Below are positions 41,886-50,506 of a stretch of DNA of 64,000 nt, piece after piece. Position numbers and translations under genes: made by a program. The DNA is from Bradyrhizobium stylosanthis (GTDB taxonomy: Bacteria > Pseudomonadota > Alphaproteobacteria > Rhizobiales > Xanthobacteraceae). The stretch lies in the NCBI RefSeq assembly GCF_001641335.1, contig NZ_LVEM01000003.1, positions 777,191 to 841,190 of the forward strand. Reading direction: 5' to 3'. The notes under the pieces were generated by a model. The model ran no database searches, was not told the origin of the DNA, and saw only the letters and a list, made by a program, of their open reading frames with translations. How positions within the stretch are numbered: position 1 is the first letter of the stretch; each line of letters starts with the position of its first letter.

Positions 41886-42602
41886 ATGTTCAAGCTGGAC
41901 ACGTTCAAGACGTATTCGCGCGCCGTTGCTTTCGGCGCAGTCGCGATCTCCGCCATCGCGTTCGCAGGCCCGGCCAAGGCCGCGCCGGTGCAGCTCTTCC
42001 CCTTCTTCCAGCCGCTGCCGCCGATGGCGGCGCCGCAGCCGATCCAGCCCTATCAGCCCTACCAGGCGGCGCCCTCGCAGGTGGCCCCTTCCGAGGATCA
42101 GGACACCGTCGAGATGCCGGCCCGCTTCCGCCGCCAGACGGTTTCCTACGCGACGCGTGAGGCGCCGGGCACCATCATCATCGATACGCCCAACACCTAT
42201 CTCTATTACGTGCTCGGCAACGGCCAGGCGCTGCGTTACGGCATCGGCGTCGGCCGCGACGGCTTCACCTGGTCCGGCATCCAGTCGGTGAGCAAGAAGG
42301 CCGAGTGGCCGGATTGGACCCCGCCGCCGGAGATGATCGCCCGCCAGCCCTATCTGCCGCGCCACATGGCCGGCGGCCCCGGCAACCCGCTCGGCGCCCG
42401 CGCCATGTATCTGGGCGGCACCATCTACCGCATCCACGGCACCAACGCGCCCGAGACCATCGGCAAGCACGTCTCCTCCGGCTGCATCCGCATGACCAAC
42501 GACGACGTCACCGACCTCTACTCCCGCGTCAACGTCGGCACCAAGGTGATCGTGCTGCCGATGAGTGAGCGCCGCGCGGACCTCGGTGCCGCCACGCGCT
42601 AA
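41886..42602 (+). CDS. L,D-transpeptidase (YkuD domain)
   Basis: This 238-aa secreted enzyme forms 3-3 crosslinks in peptidoglycan or attaches proteins to it. It has a signal peptide (cleavage near GPAKAAP, about 32), a Pro/Gln-rich spacer, and a YkuD domain (about 88-230) with the catalytic motif around His184 (IHGTNAPETIG) and Cys200 (HVSSGCIRMTNDDV). The ATG at 41886 follows AGGGG; the frame upstream to 41676 is non-coding leader. A perfect T-tailed terminator follows at 42624. Confidence 0.95.
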   Translation: MFKLDTFKTYSRAVAFGAVAISAIAFAGPAKAAPVQLFPFFQPLPPMAAPQPIQPYQPYQAAPSQVAPSEDQDTVEMPARFRRQTVSYATREAPGTIIIDTPNTYLYYVLGNGQALRYGIGVGRDGFTWSGIQSVSKKAEWPDWTPPPEMIARQPYLPRHMAGGPGNPLGARAMYLGGTIYRIHGTNAPETIGKHVSSGCIRMTNDDVTDLYSRVNVGTKVIVLPMSERRADLGAATR

Positions 42603-42623
42603 GCCCACAGGACATTCTGACGC

Positions 42624-42659
42624 AAACGGCCCCGGAACCCCACGGGGCCGTTTTCGTTT
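42624..42659 (+). terminator. Rho-independent terminator of the L,D-transpeptidase gene
   Basis: Perfect 9-bp arms AACGGCCCC (42625-42633) and GGGGCCGTT (42644-42652) are followed by TTCGTTT. This is the clearest intrinsic terminator in the window. Confidence 0.9.
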
Positions 42660-42715
42660 GCCCTCGACATTCCGACGCGCACCTTGCTGCGGTGCAGTCC
42701 CCGACGGAGGCACAT

Positions 42716-43123
42716 ATGCAACCACGCCTGCAGACAAGCACATGGCTGCGCGCGATTGCGGTTGCGGGAGCGCTGACCTCACTCCCGTCCGCCTCCTCTT
42801 TCGCGCAGCAGCCGGCGGGCGACGCGGCAGCCCAGCAGGCCTTCAACAATTCCTGCCGCACCTGCCACTCCGTAAAGGAAGGCGACAACCGCCTCGGCCC
42901 CAACCTCAACAAGATCGTCGGCCGCAAGGCCGGCTCGCTGCCAGACTACAACTACTCGTCCTCGATGAAAGAAGCCGGCTTCGTCTGGGACCAGGACAAG
43001 CTCGCCCGCTTCATGGTCAAGCCGGACGAAGTCGTATCCGGCAACAAGATGCAGCCCTATGGCGGCATCTCCGCCGACGAAGCCGGCAAGATCGTCGCCT
43101 ATCTGCAGGCGGAGTCGCAGTAG
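42716..43123 (+). CDS. Class I c-type cytochrome (cytochrome c2/c550-like)
   Basis: This 135-aa periplasmic electron carrier has a signal peptide (cleaved near SFAQQ, about 30), one haem-binding CRTCH (Cys47, Cys50, His51) and the distal ligand Met112 in GNKMQPYGG. GPNLNKIVGRKAG is typical of cytochrome c2-like proteins. The ATG at 42716 has GGAGG 5 bp upstream and is preferred to an upstream start at 42692. The partner oxidase or dehydrogenase is not in the window. Confidence 0.93.
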   Translation: MQPRLQTSTWLRAIAVAGALTSLPSASSFAQQPAGDAAAQQAFNNSCRTCHSVKEGDNRLGPNLNKIVGRKAGSLPDYNYSSSMKEAGFVWDQDKLARFMVKPDEVVSGNKMQPYGGISADEAGKIVAYLQAESQ

Positions 43124-43153
43124 CAGGTCCGGCGGTGTCGCAGCGTTTCCCGC

Positions 43154-43414
43154 CTACGCCCGCCTTCCCGCAATCAGCCGCAGCCACGCCGCTGAATGAA
43201 ACGCGCTCATCAGGAGATACATCGGCATCATCCCGCCCTGCCAGGAGCCGGCGCCGCACAGCATGTCTGCCGGACCGCCGCCGGGCACGGCGGTCAGCAG
43301 GGCCATGATCGCGAAGGTGGGCGTGGCCGCAAGGCCGAGCCATTTCGCGAGGTGGCGCGCGGCCGCGACGCCGTCGGGGCCGGCAGGCGGGGCCGCGCTG
43401 ACGGGAGCTGTCAT
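43154..43414 (-). CDS. Small two-helix membrane protein coupled to the DUF899 gene
   Basis: This 86-aa protein has two hydrophobic segments (about 27-45 and 60-78) separated by a short loop with PADMLCGAGSWQGGMMPMY. No family is assigned. Its ATG overlaps the stop of the DUF899 gene (TCAT at 43411-43414, ATGA on the coding strand), so the two are translationally coupled. The ORF stays open upstream inside the DUF899 gene in another frame, but that part is a shadow. Confidence 0.75.
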   Translation of the reverse strand: MTAPVSAAPPAGPDGVAAARHLAKWLGLAATPTFAIMALLTAVPGGGPADMLCGAGSWQGGMMPMYLLMSAFHSAAWLRLIAGRRA

Positions 43415-44199
43415 TTCCGTTCTCCCGCGGCCTCCTCGCGAAACGCCTTCTCGCCGGCGTCCGAGATCTCGACCCATTTCTTGTCGGGCGCGGCGCCTTC
43501 CGCGTAGCTGTCGTGCCAATTCCACCACTTGTAGGTCGGCGTCTGCGGATAACCTTGCGGCGAATCCTCCCACACCTCCTGGCGGCCGAGCGGGGTGATG
43601 TCGAGGTAGTTCCAGGTGCCGCCCATCTGCTCGTCGCCGCGGCTCTTGACGAAATAGGTACGGAAGATGCGCGATCCGTCGCGGTAGAACACGTTGGTGC
43701 CGTGCCATTCGTCCACGCCGAAATCGGCATCGAAACTGTCAGTAACGGTGACCCAGGGAATGGTCCAGCCCATCCGCTTCTTCAGCCTGGCGATGTCGGC
43801 CTGCGGCGCGCGCGAGGCGAACACCAGCGTGGTGTCGCGGGCGTTCAGATGCGAGACATGGGCGACCTGGTCGGCCACCATGGAGCAGCCGCGGCAGGCA
43901 TGATCGGGCCAGCCGAACACGCCGGGCTCGAAGAAGGCGCGGTAGACGATCAGCTGCCGCCGGCCCTGGAACAGATCGGCCAGACTGACCTTGCCGCCGG
44001 GCCCCTCGAACGCATAGGTTTTGGTCACTTCCATCCACGGCATGCGCCGCCGCTCGGCGGCCAGGGCGTCGCGGGCACGGGTATGCGCCTTTTCCTTCAC
44101 CAGCAATTGCAGCCGGGCGGCCTCCCAGTCCTGCGGCGATACCACCGGCGGGGTGTGCATGGCCTGTCCGTTCGTCCGTGCATTGTCGACTGATGTCAT
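43411..44199 (-). CDS. DUF899 thioredoxin-like family protein
   Basis: This 262-aa cytoplasmic protein belongs to DUF899. Conserved blocks are VSPQDWEAARLQLLVKEKAHTR, LADLFQGRRQLIVYRAFFEPGV and GWPDHACRGCSMVADQVAHVSHLNARDT, with a CxxC pair at Cys102/Cys105 in a thioredoxin-like fold. A redox role is inferred from the fold; no reaction is established. It is divergent from a regulator gene 147 bp away and coupled to a small membrane-protein gene. Confidence 0.9.
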   Translation of the reverse strand: MTSVDNARTNGQAMHTPPVVSPQDWEAARLQLLVKEKAHTRARDALAAERRRMPWMEVTKTYAFEGPGGKVSLADLFQGRRQLIVYRAFFEPGVFGWPDHACRGCSMVADQVAHVSHLNARDTTLVFASRAPQADIARLKKRMGWTIPWVTVTDSFDADFGVDEWHGTNVFYRDGSRIFRTYFVKSRGDEQMGGTWNYLDITPLGRQEVWEDSPQGYPQTPTYKWWNWHDSYAEGAAPDKKWVEISDAGEKAFREEAAGERK

Positions 44200-44346
44200 G
44201 ATGTCTCTCCAAACCTCTTGCCTGGGCGGCCGGTCCGCATCTCGTCATCGCGGAACCGCTCGCCCCTTGCCGCACGCTGTCGGCCGTCAACGATTTCTGG
44301 CACCGGGCGGTTGCGCGGTGGGAGTAACAAGTGTGGCGGGATTGAC

Positions 44347-45567
44347 ATGGAGTCGCTGATCACGGCCGCCGCCCGCGCACTCGAGGCCGGCGATCCGCTC
44401 GGCGCGCTCAATCGCGTCGCACTGCGCAACGATGCACCGTCGCTGGCGTTGCGCGGCATCGCGATGGCGCAGCTCGGCGATCTCGCCAGGGCCAAGACGC
44501 TGCTGCGCAGCGCCGCGCGCGCCTTCGGTCCACGCGAGGCGGTGGCGCGCGCAAGATGCGTGGTGGCCGAAGCCGAGATCGCGCTGGTCTCGCGCGATCT
44601 CGGCTGGCCGCCGCATGCGCTCGCGGCCGCGCGGGCGACACTCGAGAAGCACGGCGATCTCGCCAATGCCGCGCACGCCGGTCACATCGAGGCCCGCCGC
44701 CTTCTCCTGCTCGGACGGCTCGACGATGCCGAGCGCACGCTGGCGGAGCTCGGCACCGCGCCGCTGCCGCCCGCCTCCCGCGTCGTCCGCGAGCTGGTGG
44801 TCGCCGGCATTGCCATCAGGCGGCTGCGAACGACGGACGCGCGCGCGGCGCTGAAGCGCGCAGGCAGCGCAGCGCGGCAGGCAAGAATCCCGGCGCTCAC
44901 CGCCGAGGTCGACGGTGCGAAGCTGATCCTCGACACGCCGGCTGCGCGCCTCATCGCACGCGGCAGCGAGCATCCGTTGCTGCTCGGAGAGGTGGAGCGT
45001 CTGGCGAGCTCGACGGCGCTCGTCCTCGACACCTTCCATCATGTCGTGCGCCGGCAGGGCGTCGTCATCCCGCTCGGAAAGCGGCCGGTGCTGTTCGCAC
45101 TCGCCCGCCTCCTGGCGCAGGCCTGGCCCGCGGATGTTTCGCGCGAGCGGTTGATTGCAGGCGCGTTCCGGGCGAGGCACGTCGATGAATCGCACCGCGC
45201 GCGCTTGCGCGTCGAGATCGGCCGGCTCCGCACCAAGCTCAAGCCGCTCGCCGACATCAGCGCGACCAGACAAGGTTTCGTGCTCGCGCCGCGCAAGACG
45301 CGCGACGTCCTCGTGCTGGCACGGCCCGTGGAGGAGAAGCATGCCGCCGTCCTCGCCTTCCTCGCCGACGGCGAGCCGTGGGCGAGCTCGGCGCTCGCCC
45401 TTGCGCTCGGCATCAGTCCGCGCACCGTGCAGCGCGCCCTCGATGAGCTGGCGCGGTCGAACAAGGTCCAGTGCTTCGGACACGGACGTGCGCGCCGCTG
45501 GATGACGCCGCCCGTGCCGGGTTTCCCGACAGGCTTGTTACTCCCCACTCCGCTCCCCAAGACCTAA
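44347..45567 (+). CDS. Putative regulator with TPR-like region and two winged-helix domains
   Basis: This 406-aa protein has an alpha-helical, Ala/Leu/Arg-rich TPR-like region (1-190), a winged-helix domain of the OmpR/SARP type (about 232-316: GVVIPLGKRPVLFALARLLA, RLRVEIGRLRTKLKPLADIS, RQGFVLAP), and a second, MarR/IclR-like helix-turn-helix (about 333-388: ALALALGISPRTVQRALDELARS). No receiver, kinase or effector domain is seen. The ATG at 44347 gives the natural start. It is divergent from DUF899 and followed by a beta-propeller gene 28 bp later; both are candidate targets. Confidence 0.75.
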   Translation: MESLITAAARALEAGDPLGALNRVALRNDAPSLALRGIAMAQLGDLARAKTLLRSAARAFGPREAVARARCVVAEAEIALVSRDLGWPPHALAAARATLEKHGDLANAAHAGHIEARRLLLLGRLDDAERTLAELGTAPLPPASRVVRELVVAGIAIRRLRTTDARAALKRAGSAARQARIPALTAEVDGAKLILDTPAARLIARGSEHPLLLGEVERLASSTALVLDTFHHVVRRQGVVIPLGKRPVLFALARLLAQAWPADVSRERLIAGAFRARHVDESHRARLRVEIGRLRTKLKPLADISATRQGFVLAPRKTRDVLVLARPVEEKHAAVLAFLADGEPWASSALALALGISPRTVQRALDELARSNKVQCFGHGRARRWMTPPVPGFPTGLLLPTPLPKT

Positions 45568-45595
45568 GGTGGCTCACCTCACAGGGATCAGACAC

Positions 45596-46234
45596 ATGAA
45601 ACGTTCGGCCGCCGAGATCGTCAGGGAATACGGACCGTTTGACGGCGTCGACGCCGTGCACGGCGTCACCTATGACGGCACCCATGTCTGGTTCGCATCC
45701 GGCGAGAAGTTGAACGCGGTCGATCCCTCCAGCGGCAGGATCGCGCGCTCCATCGATGTCGCCGCACATGCCGGCACGGCGTTCGACGGCCGCCACCTGT
45801 TCCAGATCGCCGAGGATCGCATCCAGAAGATCGACGCGGCCACCGGCAAGGTGCTCGCCACCATTCCGGCGCCGGGCGGCGGCGGCGATTCCGGATTGGC
45901 CTGGGCCGAGGGCTCGCTCTGGGTCGGACAATATCGCGAGCGCAAGATCCACCAGATCGATCCGGCAACCGGGAAGGTCCTCCGCACCATCGAGAGCAAG
46001 CGCTTCGTCACCGGCGTGACCTGGGTGGATGGCGAGCTCTGGCACGGCACCTGGGAGGGCGAGGACAGCGACATCAGGCGGGTCGACCCCGAGACCGGCA
46101 AGGTGCTGGAGCAGCTCGACATGCCCGCCGGGACCATGGTCTCGGGGCTCGAGTCCGACGGCGCCGACCGCTTCTTCTGCGGCGGCGGGCCTCGCGGCAA
46201 TGTGAGGGCGGTCCGCCGGCCAAAGCGCGGCTGA
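45596..46234 (+). CDS. Beta-propeller protein related to glutamine cyclotransferases
   Basis: This 212-aa protein has four or five repeats of the form W-x-G-x-(L/I)-W...KIxxIDPATGKVLRTI (for example SLWVGQYRERKIHQIDPATG and ELWHGTWEGEDSDIRRVDPE), typical of YVTN/PQQ or glutamine-cyclotransferase-like beta-propellers. It is shorter than a full five-bladed glutaminyl cyclase and has no signal peptide, so enzymatic activity is uncertain. The start at 45596 follows AGGGA. It is probably in one operon with the preceding regulator. Confidence 0.78.
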   Translation: MKRSAAEIVREYGPFDGVDAVHGVTYDGTHVWFASGEKLNAVDPSSGRIARSIDVAAHAGTAFDGRHLFQIAEDRIQKIDAATGKVLATIPAPGGGGDSGLAWAEGSLWVGQYRERKIHQIDPATGKVLRTIESKRFVTGVTWVDGELWHGTWEGEDSDIRRVDPETGKVLEQLDMPAGTMVSGLESDGADRFFCGGGPRGNVRAVRRPKRG

Positions 46235-46350
46235 CAGCAATACGGCGCGGCGGCCGTTAACCTGTTCGCCCCAATTCCACCCCACCGGTGCGCTCTAGCG
46301 CCCTCCTCGCCCGCCCTGTAAAATCCCCACCGGGGCGGCTTGGGGGATTG

Positions 46351-47919
46351 ATGCGTCTGACGTTGAATCTGAAGACTATCCTGATCGGCGTCGCGGTGCT
46401 CGCGGCGTCGTTCTTCATCAGCCTGAAGGCGATGGACTTCTTTTCGCCGCGCGCGACGAATTCGGCGCCGCCGGTCGCGCAGTTGCCGCCGCTGCCGCCG
46501 GCCGCGAAGAGCTCGGTCGTGATCGCGCCGGTCGCCATCGCGATCTCGGCGATCCGCGAGCAGGCCGAGAAGGCCGCGCCGCGCAACTTCGCCGGCAAGG
46601 CCGACAACCCGATCTCGCAGATCCTGGAGAACGCCGACATCGGCTGGTCCGCCGTGCGCGGGCCGATGGCGGCCGCCGGCGACAAGGACGTGCTGACGAT
46701 CTCGACGCCGCTCAGCGGCAAGCTGAACGTGACGGGCTCGCTCTCGGCCAAGGCGACCGGCGCGCTCGGTGACGCGCTCGGCAGCGTGCTCGGTGGCGAC
46801 GCGGCGAAACGGATCGGCGCCGTCAACATCAAGAATTTGAACGCCAGCGCCGAGATCAAGGGCAACGTCATCGTCACCTCGCGCCCGAAGCTTGCGGCGA
46901 ACTGGCATCTCGAGCCCAACCTCGCCGCCCAGGTCAATCTCGGCGACACCAACCTCAACGTCTCCGGTGCCAAGGTCAATGTGCCGGCGCAGGTGAAGCC
47001 GCTGATCGACAAGAATGTCGCCGAGCAGATCAACATCGTCTCCGAGCGCATCCGCAACGACCCCTCGCTGCGCGAGAATGCCAAGCTGCAATGGGCCAAG
47101 GCCTGCCGCTCGATCGCGCTGCAAGGCTCGGGCAACTCGGCCGCGCTGCCGCCGCTGTGGCTGGAGATGAAGCCGACCCGCGCCATCGCGGCGCAGCCGC
47201 GCGTCGATGCGCAGAACGTGACGCTGCTGCTCGGCCTCGAGCTCGAGACCCGCGTGACCTCGACGCCGTCCAAGCCGGACTGTCCGTTCCCCGAAAAGAT
47301 CTCGATCGTGCCGCCGACCGGCACCGGCGTGAACATCGGCGTGCCCATCGACGTGCCCTTCACCGAGATCAACAAGCTGATCGCCGCGCAGATGGTCGGC
47401 CACACCTATCCCGAGGATGGCTCGGGCCCGGTCGACGTCACGGTAAAGGGCGTCAACGTGATCCCGTCCGGCGACCGGCTGCTGATCTCGCTGCTGGTGC
47501 GCGCCAAGGAGAAGAAGAGCTGGCTCGGGCTCGGCGCCGAGGCGACCGTACACATCTGGGGCCGGCCGATGCTGGACCAGGCGCAGCAGACGCTGCGGCT
47601 CGCCGACATCCAGCTCGCGGTCGAGTCCGAAGCGGCCTTCGGCCTGCTGGGAGCGGCGGCGCGCGCCGTGGTTCCGCAGATGCAGCAGGCACTGGTGCAG
47701 AAGGCGACGCTCGACCTGAAGCCGATCGCCGCCAACGCGCGTGAGAAGATCGCGGCCGCGATCGCCGACTTCCAGAAGAGCGAGGACGGCGTCAAGGTCG
47801 ATGCCAGGATCGAAAGCCTGACGCTTGCCGACATCGCCTTCGATTCCAAGACCCTGCGCGTGGTCGCCGAAGCCGGCGGCGCGCTGAACGTGTACGTGAC
47901 GAAGCTGTCGGGGATGTAG
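46351..47919 (+). CDS. DUF4403 membrane-anchored envelope protein
   Basis: This 522-aa protein has an N-terminal membrane anchor (about 8-28: TILIGVAVLAASFFISL), a short Pro-rich linker and a large mostly beta periplasmic domain of the DUF4403 type. The domain has repeated halves around AVNIKNLNASAEIKGNVIVTS and IGVPIDVPFTEINKLIAAQM. DUF4403 proteins resemble lipid-binding tubular folds (SMP/BPI-like), so a role in lipid handling is possible but unproven. ATG 46351 follows GGGGGA. It stands alone between the propeller gene and the pot operon. Confidence 0.82.
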   Translation: MRLTLNLKTILIGVAVLAASFFISLKAMDFFSPRATNSAPPVAQLPPLPPAAKSSVVIAPVAIAISAIREQAEKAAPRNFAGKADNPISQILENADIGWSAVRGPMAAAGDKDVLTISTPLSGKLNVTGSLSAKATGALGDALGSVLGGDAAKRIGAVNIKNLNASAEIKGNVIVTSRPKLAANWHLEPNLAAQVNLGDTNLNVSGAKVNVPAQVKPLIDKNVAEQINIVSERIRNDPSLRENAKLQWAKACRSIALQGSGNSAALPPLWLEMKPTRAIAAQPRVDAQNVTLLLGLELETRVTSTPSKPDCPFPEKISIVPPTGTGVNIGVPIDVPFTEINKLIAAQMVGHTYPEDGSGPVDVTVKGVNVIPSGDRLLISLLVRAKEKKSWLGLGAEATVHIWGRPMLDQAQQTLRLADIQLAVESEAAFGLLGAAARAVVPQMQQALVQKATLDLKPIAANAREKIAAAIADFQKSEDGVKVDARIESLTLADIAFDSKTLRVVAEAGGALNVYVTKLSGM

Positions 47920-48036
47920 CGCGCGCTGCCCGCGCGCCACTTGCGCCGCTGGCATTCTCGCCCGAGGGTGTTAAGCTGCTTTTCGCAACCTCGGACGAGG
48001 GAGCGACAGCTTTGGTGCCGATGACGCGAGGGTAAG

Positions 48037-49146
48037 ATGGAAGCCGGCATGGTTGCGCCTGCGCCGGCACTGGTGCGCTTTTCCGGCATTCAAAAGACCT
48101 ATGACGGCGAGCACCTCGTGGTGAAGAACCTCGATCTCGACATCAGGAAGGGCGAGTTCATCACCCTGCTCGGCCCGTCCGGCTCGGGCAAGACCACCAC
48201 GCTGATGATGCTGGCCGGCTTCGAGGTTCCGACCCAGGGCGAGATCTACCTCAGCGACCGGCCGATCAAGAACGTGCCGCCGCACAAGCGCGACATCGGC
48301 ATGGTGTTCCAGAACTATGCCCTGTTCCCGCATTTGACGATCGCGGAGAACATCGCCTTCCCGCTCTCGGTTCGCAGCACCAATAAGGCGGAGACGCAGG
48401 AGCGCGTCAGCGCGGCGCTGCGCATGATCAAGATGGAAACCCTGGCGCAGCGGCGGCCGGGGCAGTTGTCCGGCGGTCAGCAACAGCGCGTGGCTCTGGC
48501 CCGCGCGCTGGTCTTCAATCCGCAACTCGTGCTGATGGACGAACCGCTCGGCGCCCTCGACAAGCGCCTGCGCGAGCAGATGCAGTTGGAGATCAAGCAG
48601 CTGCACGAGACGATGGGCATCACCGTCGTCTACGTCACCCACGACCAGAGTGAAGCGCTCACCATGTCGGACCGCATCGCGGTGTTCAACGACGGCATCG
48701 TGCAGCAGATCGACAGGCCCGACGCGCTGTACGAGCATCCGGTCAACAGCTTTGTCGCCCACTTCATCGGCGAGAACAACGTGCTCGCCGGCACCGTCGA
48801 GACGATCGACAAGGATTATTGCCGCGTCGCGCTGACCGGTAGCGGCGCCGTGACCGCGCGCGCCGTCAACGTCTCAGGACCAGGTGCATCGACCTCCCTG
48901 TCGGTGCGGCCGGAGCGCGTCGCCATCGTCAGGGATGGAAGCTCAAGCGACGGGCCGAACCGGCTGCCGGCCAAGGTGCAGAACACCATCTATCTCGGCG
49001 ACCACGCGCTGGCCGTGCTCGATGTCGCGGGGAATGCCGAGTTCATGGTCAAGCTTCAGCCGGGAGCTCATGACAGCCTGCAACACGGCGAAAGCGTCCA
49101 TATCACCTTCCGTCCCGAGGACTGCCTCGCCCTCGATCCGGTTTGA
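48037..49146 (+). CDS. potA: Polyamine-type ABC importer ATPase PotA
   Basis: This 369-aa ATPase powers uptake by the adjacent permeases. It has Walker A GPSGSGKTTT (46-55), Q-loop FQNYALFPHLT, signature LSGGQQQRVALARAL, Walker B VLMDEPLGALD and the H-loop YVTHDQSEALTMSDRIAVF. A C-terminal TOBE regulatory domain (about 280-365) is typical of the spermidine/putrescine and Fe3+ groups. GAGGG precedes the ATG. It heads the operon potA-potD-potB-potC. Confidence 0.93.
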   Translation: MEAGMVAPAPALVRFSGIQKTYDGEHLVVKNLDLDIRKGEFITLLGPSGSGKTTTLMMLAGFEVPTQGEIYLSDRPIKNVPPHKRDIGMVFQNYALFPHLTIAENIAFPLSVRSTNKAETQERVSAALRMIKMETLAQRRPGQLSGGQQQRVALARALVFNPQLVLMDEPLGALDKRLREQMQLEIKQLHETMGITVVYVTHDQSEALTMSDRIAVFNDGIVQQIDRPDALYEHPVNSFVAHFIGENNVLAGTVETIDKDYCRVALTGSGAVTARAVNVSGPGASTSLSVRPERVAIVRDGSSSDGPNRLPAKVQNTIYLGDHALAVLDVAGNAEFMVKLQPGAHDSLQHGESVHITFRPEDCLALDPV

Positions 49147-49212
49147 TCCGGGGCAGGCGGATCTGAAATAATCACGCTCAACGCAATGCAGATGAAAAAA
49201 GGAACCACGACC

Positions 49213-50271
49213 ATGCTGAAGCGCAAGACTGGCAACATTGCTCTGGGTTTCGCCGCGGCGCTCACGGCCAGCGCTGCGCTCGTCACGGTCGCACAGGCGC
49301 GCGACCTCACCGTCGTGTCGTGGGGCGGCGCCTATCAGGACGCCCAGAAGAAGGTCTATTTCGAGCCGTTCAAGAAAGCGTCGGGCGTCGCGATGAACGA
49401 CGAGTCCTGGGACGGCGGCGTCGGCGTGCTGCGCGCCAAGGTGCAGGGCGGTGCCGCCACCTGGGACGTCGTTCAGGTCGAGAGCGACGAACTCGCGGTC
49501 GGCTGCGAGGAAGGCCTGTTCGAGAAGATGGATTATACCAAGATCGGCGGCGAGGCCGCCTACATCCCGCCGTCAGTCAATCCGTGCGGCGTCGGCGCCA
49601 TCCTCTATGACTTCGTGCTCGGCTACGACAAGGACAAGCTGAAGGAGGCGCCCAAGGGCTGGGCCGACTTCTTCGACACCAAGAAGATTCCCGGCAAGCG
49701 TGCCCTGCGTCAGGGCCCGAAAACCACGCTGGAGATCGCGCTGATGGCCGACGGCGTCGCACCGAACGAGGTCTACAAGGTGCTGGCGACCGACGAAGGC
49801 GTCGATCGCGCGTTCAAGAAACTGGACACCATCAAGGGCGACATCGTCTGGTGGAAGGCCGGCGCCCAGCCGCCGCAATTGCTCGCCTCGGGCGAGGTGG
49901 CGATGACCTCCGTCTACAACGGCCGCATCGACACCGCGAACAAGAACGACAAGAAGAACTTCGGCATGGTGTGGGACGGCGCGCTGTTCACCCTCGACAG
50001 TTGGGTCATCCTGAAGGGCAGCCCGAACAAGGATGCCGCCTACAAATTCCTCGACTTTGCCGGCAAGGCGGAGAACCAGTCGAAACTGTCGGAGAACATT
50101 TCCTACGGCACCTCGAACAAGGACGCCGCCGGCAAGCTCGCGCCCGCCGTCCTGAAGGACCTGCCGACGGCGCCCGACAACATCAAGAACGCGGTAGAGA
50201 TCAATGTCGGCTTCTGGCTCGAGAACATCGACCGCCTGACCGAGCGCTTCAACAAATGGGCGGCGAAGTAG
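49213..50271 (+). CDS. potD: Polyamine-type ABC importer solute-binding protein PotD/family 1
   Basis: This 352-aa periplasmic binding protein has a signal peptide cleaved near QARDLTV (about 27) and the family 1/PotD N-terminus LTVVSWGGAYQDAQKKVYFEPF. The binding cleft region includes VVQVESDELAVGCEEG and WKAGAQPPQLLASGEVAMTSVYNGR. The exact ligand (putrescine, spermidine, another cation or amine) is not certain. The ATG at 49213 has AAAAAGGA at the correct distance; the ATG at 49186 does not. A large palindromic repeat lies after its stop, before potB. Confidence 0.9.
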   Translation: MLKRKTGNIALGFAAALTASAALVTVAQARDLTVVSWGGAYQDAQKKVYFEPFKKASGVAMNDESWDGGVGVLRAKVQGGAATWDVVQVESDELAVGCEEGLFEKMDYTKIGGEAAYIPPSVNPCGVGAILYDFVLGYDKDKLKEAPKGWADFFDTKKIPGKRALRQGPKTTLEIALMADGVAPNEVYKVLATDEGVDRAFKKLDTIKGDIVWWKAGAQPPQLLASGEVAMTSVYNGRIDTANKNDKKNFGMVWDGALFTLDSWVILKGSPNKDAAYKFLDFAGKAENQSKLSENISYGTSNKDAAGKLAPAVLKDLPTAPDNIKNAVEINVGFWLENIDRLTERFNKWAAK

Positions 50272-50337
50272 CGCGCGGCAGCACCGGCGTGCGGGGCGGG
50301 CTTGAGGAAGAACGCGGTGTATACCTCGCCCGCAGTG

Positions 50338-50467
50338 CATCCTTCGAGACGCCCGCCTGCGGCGGGCTCCTCAGGATGAGGTCTGAGTTTGTGGCTATAT
50401 CTCCATTGGCACCGATATCGATCAGCCTCATCCTGAGGAGACCGCGAAGCGGTCGTCTCGAAGGACG
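50338..50467. repeat. Palindromic intergenic repeat, family H (copy 2), inside the pot operon
   Basis: Arms start CATCCTTCGAGACGCCCGCC (50338) and end GGTCGTCTCGAAGGACG (50467), with inner CTCCTCAGGATGAGG and CCTCATCCTGAGGAG. The element is about 130 bp and separates potD from potB; a related one is at 38791. Confidence 0.9.
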
Positions 50468-50506
50468 AGGCGCTTGCTCAGGCCTCTCGTCAAAGAGGCT
50501 CGCCCC

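Noticed and set aside
45670..47955. 761-codon minus-strand ORF
   Set aside because: It is a shadow of the DUF4403 and beta-propeller genes, whose plus-strand products have clear signal/anchor and repeats.
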